Of a stretch of 64,000 bases of DNA, positions 34,593-43,897 are shown piece by piece. This stretch comes from Nocardioidaceae bacterium (GTDB taxonomy: Bacteria; Actinomycetota; Actinomycetes; Propionibacteriales; Nocardioidaceae): positions 1,256,001 through 1,320,000 of the forward strand of contig JAGIBL010000001.1 of the NCBI GenBank assembly GCA_017744365.1, in the 5' to 3' direction. The notes below the pieces were generated by a model. The model saw only the letters and a program-made list of their open reading frames with translations. It made no database searches and had not been told where the DNA came from. Each line of letters starts with the position of its first letter. Position 1 is the first letter of the stretch. Position numbers and translations under genes: made by a program.

Positions 34593-35077
34593 GACCGGGT
34601 GACCTCGATCGTGATGGGCGTCTCGACCACGCTCCCCTTCACCGCGACCGGTGCATCATGCCCGGGGAAGTCGAAGCTGTGGTTCTTGTTGTCCTCCGCA
34701 TGCAGCATCGTGTGCACCGTGACCTTCGAGGTGAGCCGAGGTGAGACCTTGACCTTGACGTTCGTGGAGGTGCCCTTCGCGAGGAGCTTCGAGACCCCGA
34801 GCTCGCGGCCGGGCGCGCCGTTGCCGTCCGCGTAGACCACCACGTAGCCGGCTCGCGGGAGGACCACCTCGTCGACGACGACGAAGGTCCCGTCGGTCCG
34901 TTGCGAGCTCGCGCTCAGGGCGCCGGTCTTCGCTGCTCCGATCTCGACCGGTTTCCCGATCCGCCGGACCTCCGGCCCGGAGTCGCCTCCGGAGCAGCCG
35001 GCCAGCGAGCCCACCAGGCCCAGAGCGACCAGCACAGTGGCGATGCAGACGCCGAGACCCCCGAGACGTTCGCGCAC
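34589..35077 (-). CDS. Lipoprotein coupled to the RHS toxin
   Basis: 162 residues. GTG 35077 is preceded by GGAAGGGGAA. The signal sequence CIATVLVALGLVGSLAGC ends in a clear lipobox (SLAGC). The mature part (VVDEVVLPRAGYVVVYAD…GRELGVSKLLAKGTSTNV…MLHAEDNKNHSFDFPG) resembles the DUF7282-type beta-sandwich, recalled from memory rather than searched. Its stop overlaps the toxin start (ATGA), so both are made from one message. It may anchor or chaperone the secreted RHS protein at the membrane. Confidence 0.75.
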   Translation of the reverse strand: MRERLGGLGVCIATVLVALGLVGSLAGCSGGDSGPEVRRIGKPVEIGAAKTGALSASSQRTDGTFVVVDEVVLPRAGYVVVYADGNGAPGRELGVSKLLAKGTSTNVKVKVSPRLTSKVTVHTMLHAEDNKNHSFDFPGHDAPVAVKGSVVETPITIEVTRS

Positions 35078-35260
35078 CCGCGTTCCCCTTCCAACACCCA
35101 GCCCGGATGTGTACTCAGGGCGCAGCCCGGGTTGCCGTCCTGGCGCGCACCGAATCAGGGCCCAAAAGTAGGAACGCGAAAGTCTGGTCGGCAATAGTCA
35201 AAAGTGACCACGGTGCCGAGACAGGATTGACCAAGAGGGTCGCGAGCAGAGGCCGATTCG

Positions 35261-35287
35261 TTGCCTCCACGGCGCCTGCGCTAGTGT
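35261..35287 (+). promoter_or_regulatory. Candidate promoter of tRNA-Pro
   Basis: TTGCCT at 35261-35266 and TAGTGT at 35282-35287 with a 15-base spacer lie 25 bases before the tRNA. The -10 fits the actinobacterial TANNNT pattern; the spacer is short. Confidence 0.4.
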
Positions 35288-35311
35288 TCTGCAGGCCCGT
35301 CCGCGGGCCTT

Positions 35312-35385
<74 letters not shown>

Positions 35386-35412
35386 CCGAGGTGATGTCGC
35401 AGGACATCGACG

Positions 35413-35449
35413 ACACCCGGACCCACGGAAACGTGGGTCCGGGTGTTTT
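35413..35449 (+). terminator. Intrinsic terminator after tRNA-Pro
   Basis: A perfect 15-bp stem (ACACCCGGACCCACG / CGTGGGTCCGGGTGT) with a GAAA tetraloop is followed by TTTT. It also lies just beyond the stop of the convergent sigma-factor gene, though no T tract serves that strand. Confidence 0.9.
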
Positions 35450-36609
35450 CATGTTCCTCCGTCACCGCTGCGCAACCCCGCGTTGAGCCGTGCCGCCTGG
35501 CGCGTCAGGTGGTCGCGCTCGGGCATGTTCGAGGCGGCCAGTGCTGCCTCGGCGTAGAGCCGGGCGGCCGTCGCCGCGTCCCCGTCCCGCTCGTGCAGGT
35601 AGGCAGCGACCGCCTGGTACCGAGGCAGGCCCGGGTCGAGCTCGGCCAGGGCGGCGAGTCCGGCGCGCGGGCCGTCGGCCTCTCCGACGGCGACGGCCCG
35701 GTTGAGCCGGGCCACCGGGCTTCCGGTGATCCGCACCAGCTCGTCGTACCACTCGACGATCTGCACCCAGTCGGTCTCCGCGGCGCTGCGGGCGTCGGCG
35801 TGCAGGGCCGCGATGGCCGCCTGGGCCTGGAACTCGCCGAGCCGGTCGCGGGCGAGCGCGCCCTGCAGGATCGCCACGCCCTCGGCGACCATCGTCGTGT
35901 CCCAGCGACCCCGGTCCTGCTCGGCGAGCGGCACCAGGCTGCCGTCGGACCCGGTCCGCGCCCGGCGGCGGGCGTGGTGGAGCAGCATCAGCGCCAGCAG
36001 CCCGGCGACCTCCGGGTGGTCGATCCGCGCCGCCAGCTGGCGGGTGATCCGGATCGCCTCGGCGGCCACGTCGACGTCGCCGGAGTAGCCCTCGTTGAAG
36101 ACCAGGTAGAGCACCCGCACCACGGTGGCCACGTCGCCGGGCTGGTCGAAGCGCACGTCGGCGACGGTTCGCTTGGCCCGGGTGATCCGCTGCCCCATCG
36201 TCGTCTCGGGCACCAGGTAGGCCTCCGCGATCTGCCGCGTGGTCAGGCCGCCGACCGCGCGCAGCGTGAGCGCCACGGCCGAGGCCGGCGTCAGCGACGG
36301 GTGCGCGCACAGGAAGTACAGCTGCAGCGTGTCGTCGAGCGTCGCCCCGGCACCCGGGGCGGGCTCGGCCTCGACGATCTCCTCGCGCCGCTTCCGGGAG
36401 GTCTCCGACCGGACGGTGTCGAGGAACTTGCGCCAGGCCACCGTGACCAGCCACCCCTTCGGGTCGCGCGGCGGGTCGTCGGGCCACCGGCGTACCGCCT
36501 CGACCAGCGCTTCCTGGACGGCGTCCTCGGCCGCCGCGAAGTCAGCTCCGCGACGGACGAGGACACCGATGACCGCAGGCACCAGCTCCCGCAGCAGCGT
36601 CTCGTTCAC
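35449..36609 (-). CDS. ECF42-type RNA polymerase sigma factor
   Basis: 386 residues. The sigma2 region (FAAAEDAVQEALVEAVRRWP, GWLVTVAWRKFLDTVR) and sigma4 (LTTRQIAEAYLVPETTMGQRITRAKR) are followed by the long C-terminal extension with TPR-like helices (RLNRAVAVGEADGPRAGLAAL, YQAVAAYLHERDGD) that defines this ECF group. GTG 36609 overlaps the stop of the DGPF gene (GTGA). ECF42 factors lack anti-sigma factors and are genetically tied to DGPF/YCII proteins, exactly as here. Confidence 0.92.
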   Translation of the reverse strand: MNETLLRELVPAVIGVLVRRGADFAAAEDAVQEALVEAVRRWPDDPPRDPKGWLVTVAWRKFLDTVRSETSRKRREEIVEAEPAPGAGATLDDTLQLYFLCAHPSLTPASAVALTLRAVGGLTTRQIAEAYLVPETTMGQRITRAKRTVADVRFDQPGDVATVVRVLYLVFNEGYSGDVDVAAEAIRITRQLAARIDHPEVAGLLALMLLHHARRRARTGSDGSLVPLAEQDRGRWDTTMVAEGVAILQGALARDRLGEFQAQAAIAALHADARSAAETDWVQIVEWYDELVRITGSPVARLNRAVAVGEADGPRAGLAALAELDPGLPRYQAVAAYLHERDGDAATAARLYAEAALAASNMPERDHLTRQAARLNAGLRSGDGGT

Positions 36610-37013
36610 GCCGTGGCCGGAGGCAGCTCGGCGTAGAACGGGCGCACCTCGAGCCACTCGTGGATCGGCTTCCCGCCCGCGCCCGGTGCTGCCGACAGCT
36701 CACCGGCCAGCTCGAGGGCGCGCTCGTAGGTCTCCACGTCGATCACCATCCAGCCCGCGATCAGGTCCTTGGTCTCCGCGAACGGACCGTCCGTGACCGG
36801 CGGGCGGCCCTCGCCGTCGTACCGGACCCAGGTGCCCTCCGGGGCGAGCGCCTGCGCGTCGACGAACTCACCGGTCTCCTCGAGCCGCGCCGCGAAGTCG
36901 CGCATGAACTGGATGTGCGCCGTCACCTCGTCCGGCTCCCACTGGTCCATCGGCACGTTGTTGACCGGCGCCGGCGCGCCCGTGTAGTGCTTCAGCAGCA
37001 GGTACTTCGCCAT
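36606..37013 (-). CDS. YCII-related (DGPF domain) protein
   Basis: 135 residues starting at ATG 37013 (MAKYLLLKHY). The family hallmark DGPFAETKDLIAGWMVIDV is present, and the fold is a ferredoxin-like dimer. It is translationally coupled to the ECF42 sigma factor and is presumably a partner or target of it. The enzymatic activity of the family remains unclear. Confidence 0.92.
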   Translation of the reverse strand: MAKYLLLKHYTGAPAPVNNVPMDQWEPDEVTAHIQFMRDFAARLEETGEFVDAQALAPEGTWVRYDGEGRPPVTDGPFAETKDLIAGWMVIDVETYERALELAGELSAAPGAGGKPIHEWLEVRPFYAELPPATA

Positions 37014-37108
37014 CGTGATCTCCTCCAGAGTGGTACGGCCCGCGTGGCCGTGTTCGTACCGAGGACGGAGCCGGTCCAGGCTTCCCGACATCGCGGCCAG
37101 AAGAATTT

Positions 37109-37951
37109 TCAGAGCAGCGCCGCGGCCACCCGCGCGGGTGCCTCCAGCGGCGGCCAGTGCCCCACGTCCTCCAGCGCCTCGAAGGGCGCCGCCGGTAGCC
37201 GCTCCCGGATCCGCTCGGCCATGTGCGCCCCCGAGACCGGGTCGAGCATCCCCCACACGAACCCCACCGGCACCTCCGTGCTCTCCAGCGCACCCGTCCA
37301 CCGCGCCGCGTGCTCGCGCCGGTCCTCGATGTAGCGGATCAGCAGGTGCGCGTTCCGGTGCCCGTCGTCGCGCTCCAGCGAACGCCAGATCGCCGCGCTG
37401 TCCGCGGCCGCGTCGTAACCGGGCGCGAACGTCGGCGCCAGCGCCCCGGCCATCAGGTTCTCGTCGATGATCGCGCTGATCTGCGGCCCCTGATCCGGGT
37501 CCAGCAGCGCCGTCTGCACCGGTTCCGGACGGTGCAGCTCGGGGTAGAGACCGCCGTTGAGGAAGTCGACCCGTTCCAGCGTCACCGCCAGGTCTCCGGC
37601 CGCCTGCCGTGCCAGCAGCTCCTGGGCGACCGAGACCCCGTAGTCGTGCGCGACCAGCCGCGTCGCCGTCACCCCGGCGTGCGCCCACACCGCCTCGACC
37701 AGGTCGGCCTGCTCGTGGATCGAGTAGACGTGGTCGGCCGGCTTGTCGGAGGCACCGAAACCGAGGAAGTCCGGGAGCAGCAGCCCGTACGACGACGCCA
37801 GCGCCGGCGCCACCTTCGCCCAGTCGTGCGACGAGCTCGGGAACCCGTGCAGCAGCGTCATCGCCGGTCCCGACCCGAGCCGGCGAACGAAGACCGTTCC
37901 CTGCGGCAGCGCCACCCGCTCGCCACCGGCCCACCACTCCGCCATCTCCAT
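37109..37951 (-). CDS. Alpha/beta hydrolase with Asp nucleophile (epoxide hydrolase/dehalogenase type)
   Basis: 280 residues. The oxyanion motif HGFPSSSHDW lies near residue 35, the nucleophile elbow is LVAHDYGVSVAQE (Asp in place of Ser), a candidate acid lies in WGMLDPVSGAHMAERI, and the catalytic histidine lies in EDVGHWPPLEAP. The Asp nucleophile is typical of epoxide hydrolases and haloalkane dehalogenases; the substrate is not assignable. ATG 37951 or 37945 are both possible starts. It lies 95 bases downstream of the DGPF gene's start on the same strand but upstream in transcription, so the two may share a message. Confidence 0.8.
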   Translation of the reverse strand: MEMAEWWAGGERVALPQGTVFVRRLGSGPAMTLLHGFPSSSHDWAKVAPALASSYGLLLPDFLGFGASDKPADHVYSIHEQADLVEAVWAHAGVTATRLVAHDYGVSVAQELLARQAAGDLAVTLERVDFLNGGLYPELHRPEPVQTALLDPDQGPQISAIIDENLMAGALAPTFAPGYDAAADSAAIWRSLERDDGHRNAHLLIRYIEDRREHAARWTGALESTEVPVGFVWGMLDPVSGAHMAERIRERLPAAPFEALEDVGHWPPLEAPARVAAALL

Positions 37952-38007
37952 GGCGAGCAGTCTCCCCGATCCAGGGATTCGCGGGCCAGGTCGGGCAGAC
38001 TCGGACG

Positions 38008-39000
38008 GTGCGAACCCGACTGCTGGTACGAGGCACCCTGGTGCTCGTCGTGATCGCGGTCGCCGTCGGCCTCACCGTCGCGGACCACGACCGCGACGAC
38101 GGCACCCCGGTGCCGGCCGCCGCGGACGCGCGCTGCCACGGCGTCGGCTTCGGCGAGGTCCGCGGGAAGGCACCCCGCAACGCGCACCCGCCGCTGCGCC
38201 GCTACCGGGTGGCGTCCGCGGTGTGCGCGGCGTACTGGATCCCGCAGGTCGACCACCTCTTCGTGCCGCAGTCGCTCGCGGTCAGCGGCGGCACCGCCTA
38301 CGTCAGCGGCTACCACTGGAACCGCGTCGGCGCCGAGCGGAACTGCCAGCTCGCGGTCGTCGACCTGCGCACCGGCCGGGTCCGCGCCTTCGTACGACGC
38401 TTCCAGGCACCGGTCTACCACCCGCGGCCCACGTTCTGCCGGCACGGCGGGGGCGTCGAGCTCGATGAGGCGGGCCTCTGGGTGGCCGAGACCGAGCGGC
38501 TCTGGCTGCTGGACCCGGACCGGCTCGGGCACGGCGACCCCGTACGGCGGGCCTGGCGGATGCCACCCGGCGTCCGCGGCTCCACCCTCGTCGTCGCCGG
38601 CGACCTGCTCGGCGTGGCCGGCTTCCGGCGCGGCAAGCTCGGGCGGATCTGGTGGTTCGACCGCTCCGCCGTCCTCGACCGGCCGGCGCGCGCCCAGCTG
38701 CCGGACCCGGTCGCGACGCAGCGGGTGGCGGCCCGGGTCCAGGGCATCACCCGGTACGACGGGCGCCTGTGGATGAACTCCTCGGGCACCCACTGCGCGA
38801 TCCTGCGCGCCACCGGGCGGCCGCCGGTCGAGCTGGTCCCGGGGTCCGAGGACGTTCAGATCACCGGCCAGGACCTGTGGACGGTCAGCGAGGCCGGCAC
38901 CCGCCCCTACCTGGACGCGTCCGAGCGCACCGTGCCGATGATCCTGCGCCTGGACCTGGCTGCCGTGCTCGCCTCCGGACGGCCGCGCTGCCACTTCTGA
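38008..39000 (+). CDS. Secreted propeller-like protein of unknown function
   Basis: 330 residues from GTG 38008. An N-terminal signal or anchor helix (LVRGTLVLVVIAVAVGLTVA) precedes an extracellular domain with repeated strands (LAVSGGTAYVSGYHW, CQLAVVDLRTGRVRAF, GLWVAETERLWLLDPDRLG, DVQITGQDLWTVSEAGTRPY) suggestive of a beta-propeller. Six cysteines in the mature part may form disulfides. It is divergent from the alpha/beta hydrolase gene. No family recognised. Confidence 0.6.
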   Translation: MRTRLLVRGTLVLVVIAVAVGLTVADHDRDDGTPVPAAADARCHGVGFGEVRGKAPRNAHPPLRRYRVASAVCAAYWIPQVDHLFVPQSLAVSGGTAYVSGYHWNRVGAERNCQLAVVDLRTGRVRAFVRRFQAPVYHPRPTFCRHGGGVELDEAGLWVAETERLWLLDPDRLGHGDPVRRAWRMPPGVRGSTLVVAGDLLGVAGFRRGKLGRIWWFDRSAVLDRPARAQLPDPVATQRVAARVQGITRYDGRLWMNSSGTHCAILRATGRPPVELVPGSEDVQITGQDLWTVSEAGTRPYLDASERTVPMILRLDLAAVLASGRPRCHF

Positions 39001-39115
39001 GCCCACGTGACCGGGGCCACAGTGCGAAATGTCCCGAACTTCCGTGACGTCCCGCGACCTGCACCGTCCCTTCTGCAAGAGACGCGGTCGAGCGGCCGCG
39101 AGAGGGGAAGTCCCC

Positions 39116-39634
39116 ATGGAGCCGACAGCTCCGGGCATCGGGCCCGCGCACGAGGCCGAGCACGTCCTCCTCGATGCCCTCCTGGTCGCCCACCGCCGCC
39201 ACGCCGACACCCTGCACGAGGTCTGCGTGACCGCCGTCGCCGACGACCGAGACCTCACCGCCGCCGATGTCGGCGGCCTGCTCGTCGCCCAGGCCGAGCT
39301 CGACCTGATCGTGGTGACGGCCACCTTCGACGTCCGCGACCACTGGGCCCGCTTCGGCAGCGCCCACCCCGGGCTCCACGAGTTCCGGGTCGCGATCGAG
39401 GCCGCGGCCGACCTGGCGCACGACCGTGAGCGCGTGCTCGACGCGCTGCGCCTGAGCCTGGCCCGCGCCCGGCTACGCGCCCGCGAGCTCGAGGCGCAGC
39501 CGTGGCGGCTCGGCTGCGACGTGTTCTTCGCCGAGGTCACCCAGGATCGCGAGGACGTCGAGGAGGTCGCCGGCGAGCTGCTCGACGCCGGGCGCGACCT
39601 CTACCTCTCGACCGTCAGTCTCGACGAGGCCTGA
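39116..39634 (+). CDS. Acidic helical protein of unknown function
   Basis: 172 residues from ATG 39116, preceded by AGAGGGGAAG. It is almost entirely alpha-helical with many Asp/Glu/Arg (HEAEHVLLDALLVAHRRHAD, VLDALRLSLARARLRARELE). No signal peptide or membrane segment. It is convergent with der, with six bases between the stops. I cannot assign a function. Confidence 0.6.
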   Translation: MEPTAPGIGPAHEAEHVLLDALLVAHRRHADTLHEVCVTAVADDRDLTAADVGGLLVAQAELDLIVVTATFDVRDHWARFGSAHPGLHEFRVAIEAAADLAHDRERVLDALRLSLARARLRARELEAQPWRLGCDVFFAEVTQDREDVEEVAGELLDAGRDLYLSTVSLDEA

Positions 39635-39640
39635 CCGGCG

Positions 39641-40990
39641 TCAGCGCTTGCGCTTCTCCCGGGGCCGCACCTGCAGCGCGATCGGGGTGCCCACGAAGCC
39701 GAACTCCTCGCGCAGCCGGCGCTCGATGTACCTCTCGTAAGCCGCGTCCAGCTTGCCCGAGGTGAACAGGATGAACGTCGGCGGCGAGGTCTGCGCCTGC
39801 GTGCCGAACAGGATCCGCGGCTGCTTGCCGCCACGCACCGGGTGCGGGTGCTCGGCGACCAGCCGGCCCAGGAACGCATTCAGCGTGCCGGTGGAGATCC
39901 GCGTCTCCCAGCCGCCCAGTGCGGCGTCCAGCGCCGGCACCAGCCGGTCGATGTGCCAGCCCGTGCGCGCGGTGATGTTGATCCGCGGCGCCCACTGCAC
40001 CTGCACCAGCTCGCGCTCGTACTCCCGCTCCAGGTAGTAGCGGCGCTCGTCGTCGACCAGATCCCACTTGTTGAAGCAGATCACCAGCGCCCGGCCGGAT
40101 TCGCGCACCGTTTGGATGATCCGCATGTCCTGCTCGGAGATCGACTGGCTGCCGTCGATGACCAGCACCGCCACCTCGGCCCGCTCCATCGCGGTGGCCG
40201 TGCGCAGGGAGGCGTAGTACTCGTGCCCGGACGCGGTCTTGACGCGCTTGCGGATGCCGGCGGTGTCGATGAACTTCCAGATCCGCCCGCCGATCTCGAC
40301 GAGCTCGTCGACCGGGTCGACCGTGGTGCCCGAGGCGTCGTCGACGACCACGCGCTCCTCGCCGGCCAGCTTGTTGAGCAGCGAGGACTTGCCCACGTTC
40401 GGCCGGCCGATGATCGCGATCCGTCGCGGCCCGCCGAGCTCCTCGCCGATGGTCTCCTCGGGTGTCTCGGGCAGCGCGGCCAGGATCGCGTCGAGCAGGT
40501 CGCCGGAGCCGCGGCCGTGCAGCGCGGAGACCGGGAACGGCTCGCCGAGACCCAGGTTCCACAGCCCGAACGCCTCGGCCTCGGTGCGCTGGTCGTCGAC
40601 CTTGTTGGCGGCGAGCACGACCGGCCGGCCGCTCTTGCGCAGGATCCTGACCACGGCCTCGTCGGAGTCGGTGATGCCGACGGTCGCGTCCACCACGAAC
40701 AGCACCGCGTCCGCCAGTCCGACCGCGACCTCGGCCTGGGCGGCGATCCGCTCGGCCAGCCCGCGGGCGTCCGGGTCCCAGCCACCGGTGTCGACCACGG
40801 TGAAGGCCCGGCCGTTCCAGTTGGCGTCGTAGGAGACCCGGTCCCGGGTCACCCCCGGCTTGTCCTCGACGACGGCCTCGCGCCGGCCGATGATCCGGTT
40901 CACCAGGGTCGACTTGCCCACGTTCGGGCGGCCCACGACGGCCAGGATCGGGGTCCTGATCTCCACGGGCTCCACTGCTTGCTCGGTCAC
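39641..40990 (-). CDS. der: Ribosome-assembly GTPase Der (EngA)
   Basis: 449 residues with two consecutive G domains, the hallmark of Der. First: GRPNVGKST (near 20), [17 protein letters not shown]. Second: [28 protein letters not shown]-terminal KH-like domain follows. It acts in 50S maturation. GTG 40990 overlaps the acyltransferase stop (GTGA); cmk, plsC-like and der form a conserved actinobacterial unit here. Confidence 0.96.
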   Translation of the reverse strand: MTEQAVEPVEIRTPILAVVGRPNVGKSTLVNRIIGRREAVVEDKPGVTRDRVSYDANWNGRAFTVVDTGGWDPDARGLAERIAAQAEVAVGLADAVLFVVDATVGITDSDEAVVRILRKSGRPVVLAANKVDDQRTEAEAFGLWNLGLGEPFPVSALHGRGSGDLLDAILAALPETPEETIGEELGGPRRIAIIGRPNVGKSSLLNKLAGEERVVVDDASGTTVDPVDELVEIGGRIWKFIDTAGIRKRVKTASGHEYYASLRTATAMERAEVAVLVIDGSQSISEQDMRIIQTVRESGRALVICFNKWDLVDDERRYYLEREYERELVQVQWAPRINITARTGWHIDRLVPALDAALGGWETRISTGTLNAFLGRLVAEHPHPVRGGKQPRILFGTQAQTSPPTFILFTSGKLDAAYERYIERRLREEFGFVGTPIALQVRPREKRKR

Positions 40991-41715
40991 GTCTTGTCCT
41001 CGTTCGTCTCGGGGAGCGGGCCCGGCAGGCTCATGCCGGTCGCTCGTTCCGCGTCGGCGACCACGTCCAGGATCGCCTGTCGCAGGCGCTCGGTGAGCGC
41101 TCGTACGTCCTCGGGGCGCCGCGGCCAGGGCTGCTGGGCGACCTCCAGCGGAGCACCGTACGACATCACCAGCCGGCTTCCCGCGGGCGGGAAGGTGGAG
41201 CGCGATCCCGGCAGCCGGGTCCCCAGGAATGCCGTCGGCACCAGCGGAGCGCCGGTGACCAGCGCCAGGTAGGCGGCTCCCCCGGTCACCCGGGCCATGT
41301 CACCGCCGCCGCGGGTGGTCTCCGGGAACATCCCGACGACTCCGTCGTCGCGCAGCACCCGGAGCGCGGTGCGCACCGCCCGCGGGTCCTGCGCGCCGCG
41401 CTCGACCGGGATCTGCCCGCTGAACCACAGGAACGCGCCGAGCGGACCGCTGAACAGCTCCCGCTTGGTCAGCGCGTGGGCCGGCCGCGGCCCCACGATC
41501 GCCAGCAGCGGCCCGTCCAGGAAGCCCATGTGGTTGGCCGCGAGCACCACCGGCCCGCGCGCCGGGACGTGCTCGGCACCGCGCACCTCGAGCGTCCAGC
41601 GGCGGCGCGCGTAGATCGCGAACGCCCCGCGCAAGTGCTCGATCGGCCAGGTCAGCGGGTGGCGGAGGTCGTCGCTGCGCGGCAGGACCAGGTCCCCGGA
41701 CGCCACCGCGGTCAC
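40987..41715 (-). CDS. 1-acyl-sn-glycerol-3-phosphate acyltransferase (PlsC-like)
   Basis: 242 residues. The catalytic HX4D box NHMGFLDGP and the substrate motifs PVERG and FPETTRGGG place it in the lysophospholipid acyltransferase family, which converts lysophosphatidate to phosphatidate at the membrane. It starts at GTG 41715, overlapping the cmk stop (GTGA), and is coupled in turn to der. Confidence 0.88.
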   Translation of the reverse strand: MTAVASGDLVLPRSDDLRHPLTWPIEHLRGAFAIYARRRWTLEVRGAEHVPARGPVVLAANHMGFLDGPLLAIVGPRPAHALTKRELFSGPLGAFLWFSGQIPVERGAQDPRAVRTALRVLRDDGVVGMFPETTRGGGDMARVTGGAAYLALVTGAPLVPTAFLGTRLPGSRSTFPPAGSRLVMSYGAPLEVAQQPWPRRPEDVRALTERLRQAILDVVADAERATGMSLPGPLPETNEDKT

Positions 41716-42401
41716 CGCGAGGCCTTCGACCCCACCGTTTCCTCGACGATGCCGACCACCAGGTCGATCACCTGCTCGAGGTCGTACGGCGTGGTGTCCA
41801 GGTGGATCGCGCCGTCGGCCGCCACCAGCGGGGCCGTGGCCCGGGAGGAGTCGATCCGGTCGCGGCGCAGCAGGTCGGCCTCGGTGGTGCTCACCGAGCC
41901 ACTGCCCTGCTCCGCCGTACGACGGGCGGCACGCGCCGCGGCGTCCGCGGTCAGGTACAGCTTGACCTGCGCGTCCGGCCAGACCACCGAGCCGATGTCG
42001 CGGCCCTCCACGACGATCCCGCCCGACGGCAGGGCGCCGGCGATGATCTCCCGCTGCAGGTCGAGAAGCCGGGCCCGGACCGCGGGCACCGTCGCGACCG
42101 GCGAGACCGCGGCGGTGACCTGCTCGGAGCGGATCTCGACGGCGACGTCCTCGCCGTCGACGGTGATCGTCGGCGCCAGCGGGTCGGTGCCGGAGACGAT
42201 GACCGGCTTCTCGGCGTGCGCGGAGACGGCCTCGGGGTCGTGCACGTCGACGTCGTGGCGCAGCATCCAGGCGGTCATCGCGCGGAACTGGGCGCCGGTG
42301 TCCAGGTAGCGCAGCCCGAGCCGCTGGGCGACACCGCGCGACGTGCTCGACTTCCCGGACCCCGACGGTCCGTCCATCGCGACGACGACGCTCTCGCTCA
42401 C
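41712..42401 (-). CDS. cmk: Cytidylate kinase
   Basis: 229 residues from GTG 42401, which has GAAGGAG nine bases upstream. The P-loop DGPSGSGKSS, the substrate motif LRYLDTGAQFRA and the CMP-binding DIGSVVWPDAQVK are present. It phosphorylates CMP and dCMP with ATP. It is the first gene of the cmk-plsC-der run and lies 40 bases after tyrA. Confidence 0.95.
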   Translation of the reverse strand: MSESVVVAMDGPSGSGKSSTSRGVAQRLGLRYLDTGAQFRAMTAWMLRHDVDVHDPEAVSAHAEKPVIVSGTDPLAPTITVDGEDVAVEIRSEQVTAAVSPVATVPAVRARLLDLQREIIAGALPSGGIVVEGRDIGSVVWPDAQVKLYLTADAAARAARRTAEQGSGSVSTTEADLLRRDRIDSSRATAPLVAADGAIHLDTTPYDLEQVIDLVVGIVEETVGSKASR

Positions 42402-42441
42402 CCTGACACTCCTTCTCCGACGGCCGTGCAACCGGGGAAGT

Positions 42442-43512
42442 CTACCGGTGAGCCGTCCATTTCCTGGACTCGAGCGCCTCGCGCAGCCGCTCTGCGGAGC
42501 CGACCTCGACGTCGAGCTCCACCAGGCCGGACGGACGCCCGGGGTCGTGGTCGATGCGCAGGTCCTCGACGTTGACGCCGATCTCGCCGATGTCCGCGAA
42601 CAGCCGGGCCAGCTCGCCCGGGTGGTCGGGCACGACCACGAACACCTGGCCGGTCTCGATCGCGGGCCGGCCGTGCTTGCCGGGGATCACCTGGGTGCCG
42701 GCCACGCCGCGGTCGAGGAGGTCGACCAGCGCGTCCGCCTCGGGCGCGTCCACCGCCGCGATCAGCTCGTCGAGCTGGCCGCGCAGCTCACGGAGCAGGC
42801 CGGCCACGACCGAGCCGTTCGCGCGGATGATCTGGCTGTACAGGTCCGGGTCCCCGGCGGCCACCCGGGTCACGTCCCGGACTCCCTGCCCGGACAGGGA
42901 CAGGTGCTCGGGCACCGCCTCGGTCAGCTGGGCCGCTGCCAGGACCGCGAGCAGGTGCGGCAGGTGCGAGGTGCGCGCCACCGCGAGGTCGTGCTCGACC
43001 GGGGAGAGCCGGACCGCGACGCCGCCGCAGATCCCGACCAGCTCCTCGACCAGGGCCACCGCGCCGGCGTCGGCGTGCACGTGCGGGGACACCGCCCAGG
43101 GCCGGCCGTCGAAGAGCGCCGCACTGGCGGCCAGCGGGCCGGACCGCTCGCTCCCGGCCATCGGGTGGCTGCCGACGTACCGGGCCAGCGCGCTCTCGCC
43201 CACCTGGTCGGCGATCTGGTCCAGCGGCAGCGCCTTCACGCTGCCCACGTCGGTGACCACGGCGCCCGACTCGAGCGCGTCGGCGACCACCTCGGCGATG
43301 TGCAGCGGCGGTACGGCGACCACGACGAGCTGCGGGGTCTCCCCCGCCGGCGGCGGCGAGCCAGCGCCCAGCCCGATGGCGGTACGCACGTGCTCGGCGT
43401 TGGTGTCGGTGATCCAGACAGTCAGTCCCGCGCGCCGGGCGGCCAGGCCGATCGAGGTGCCCAGCAGGCCGGCGCCGATGACGTGGACGGGACCGGTCAG
43501 CGGGCTACTCAT
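42442..43512 (-). CDS. tyrA: Prephenate dehydrogenase
   Basis: 356 residues. The N-terminal Rossmann motif VIGAGLLGTSIGLAARRAG binds NAD, the catalytic region includes GSHPMAGSERSGP, and the C-terminal ACT domain (FVVVPDHPGELARLFADIG) suggests feedback by tyrosine. The enzyme makes 4-hydroxyphenylpyruvate from prephenate. ATG 43512 overlaps the chorismate mutase gene by eight bases, so two consecutive pathway steps are coupled. Confidence 0.94.
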   Translation of the reverse strand: MSSPLTGPVHVIGAGLLGTSIGLAARRAGLTVWITDTNAEHVRTAIGLGAGSPPPAGETPQLVVVAVPPLHIAEVVADALESGAVVTDVGSVKALPLDQIADQVGESALARYVGSHPMAGSERSGPLAASAALFDGRPWAVSPHVHADAGAVALVEELVGICGGVAVRLSPVEHDLAVARTSHLPHLLAVLAAAQLTEAVPEHLSLSGQGVRDVTRVAAGDPDLYSQIIRANGSVVAGLLRELRGQLDELIAAVDAPEADALVDLLDRGVAGTQVIPGKHGRPAIETGQVFVVVPDHPGELARLFADIGEIGVNVEDLRIDHDPGRPSGLVELDVEVGSAERLREALESRKWTAHR

Positions 43513-43888
43513 CGGGCATCGACCGCACCCGTGTGAGGTCCGAGCGCAGCGCGGCGGCTCCGTGCAGGTACACGTGCGTGATGTCGGCGCGCGCCCGGTC
43601 GGTCTCGACGTGCGCCATCATCCGGACGACCCGCGGCATCGAGCCCTCGATCTCGAGCTCGCGCGCGCACAGCAACGGCACCTCGCCGAAGCCCAGCCCG
43701 CGGGCCGCGTACGCCGGGAACTCCGCGACCAGGTCGGAGGTGGCGGTGAAGACCACCGAGATGAAGTCGTCCACGGTCAGGTCGTTCGCGGACATCACCT
43801 CGGTGACCATCTCGGCGACCCGCTCGAGCATCTGCTCGCGGGTGTCCTCGACCAGCTGGGTGGCTCCCCGGATCGCTCGTACAGGCAC
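43505..43888 (-). CDS. aroH: Chorismate mutase (AroH type)
   Basis: 127 residues, the size of the trimeric AroH fold. N-terminal VRAIRGATQL supplies the active-site arginine, and the C-terminal THVYLHGAAALRSDL matches the family signature. It converts chorismate to prephenate, feeding the overlapping tyrA product. The start is GTG 43888. Confidence 0.94.
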   Translation of the reverse strand: MPVRAIRGATQLVEDTREQMLERVAEMVTEVMSANDLTVDDFISVVFTATSDLVAEFPAYAARGLGFGEVPLLCARELEIEGSMPRVVRMMAHVETDRARADITHVYLHGAAALRSDLTRVRSMPDE

Positions 43889-43897
43889 ACGAACACC

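Noticed and set aside
28716..34835. A 2,039-codon open frame on the plus strand opposite the RHS gene (and similar long ones at 1477-5547, 23016-25880 and 26085-28565)
   Set aside because: Very long antisense frames are expected at this GC content. These are Arg/Pro/Gly/Val-rich with no domain motifs, while the opposite strand has clear families.
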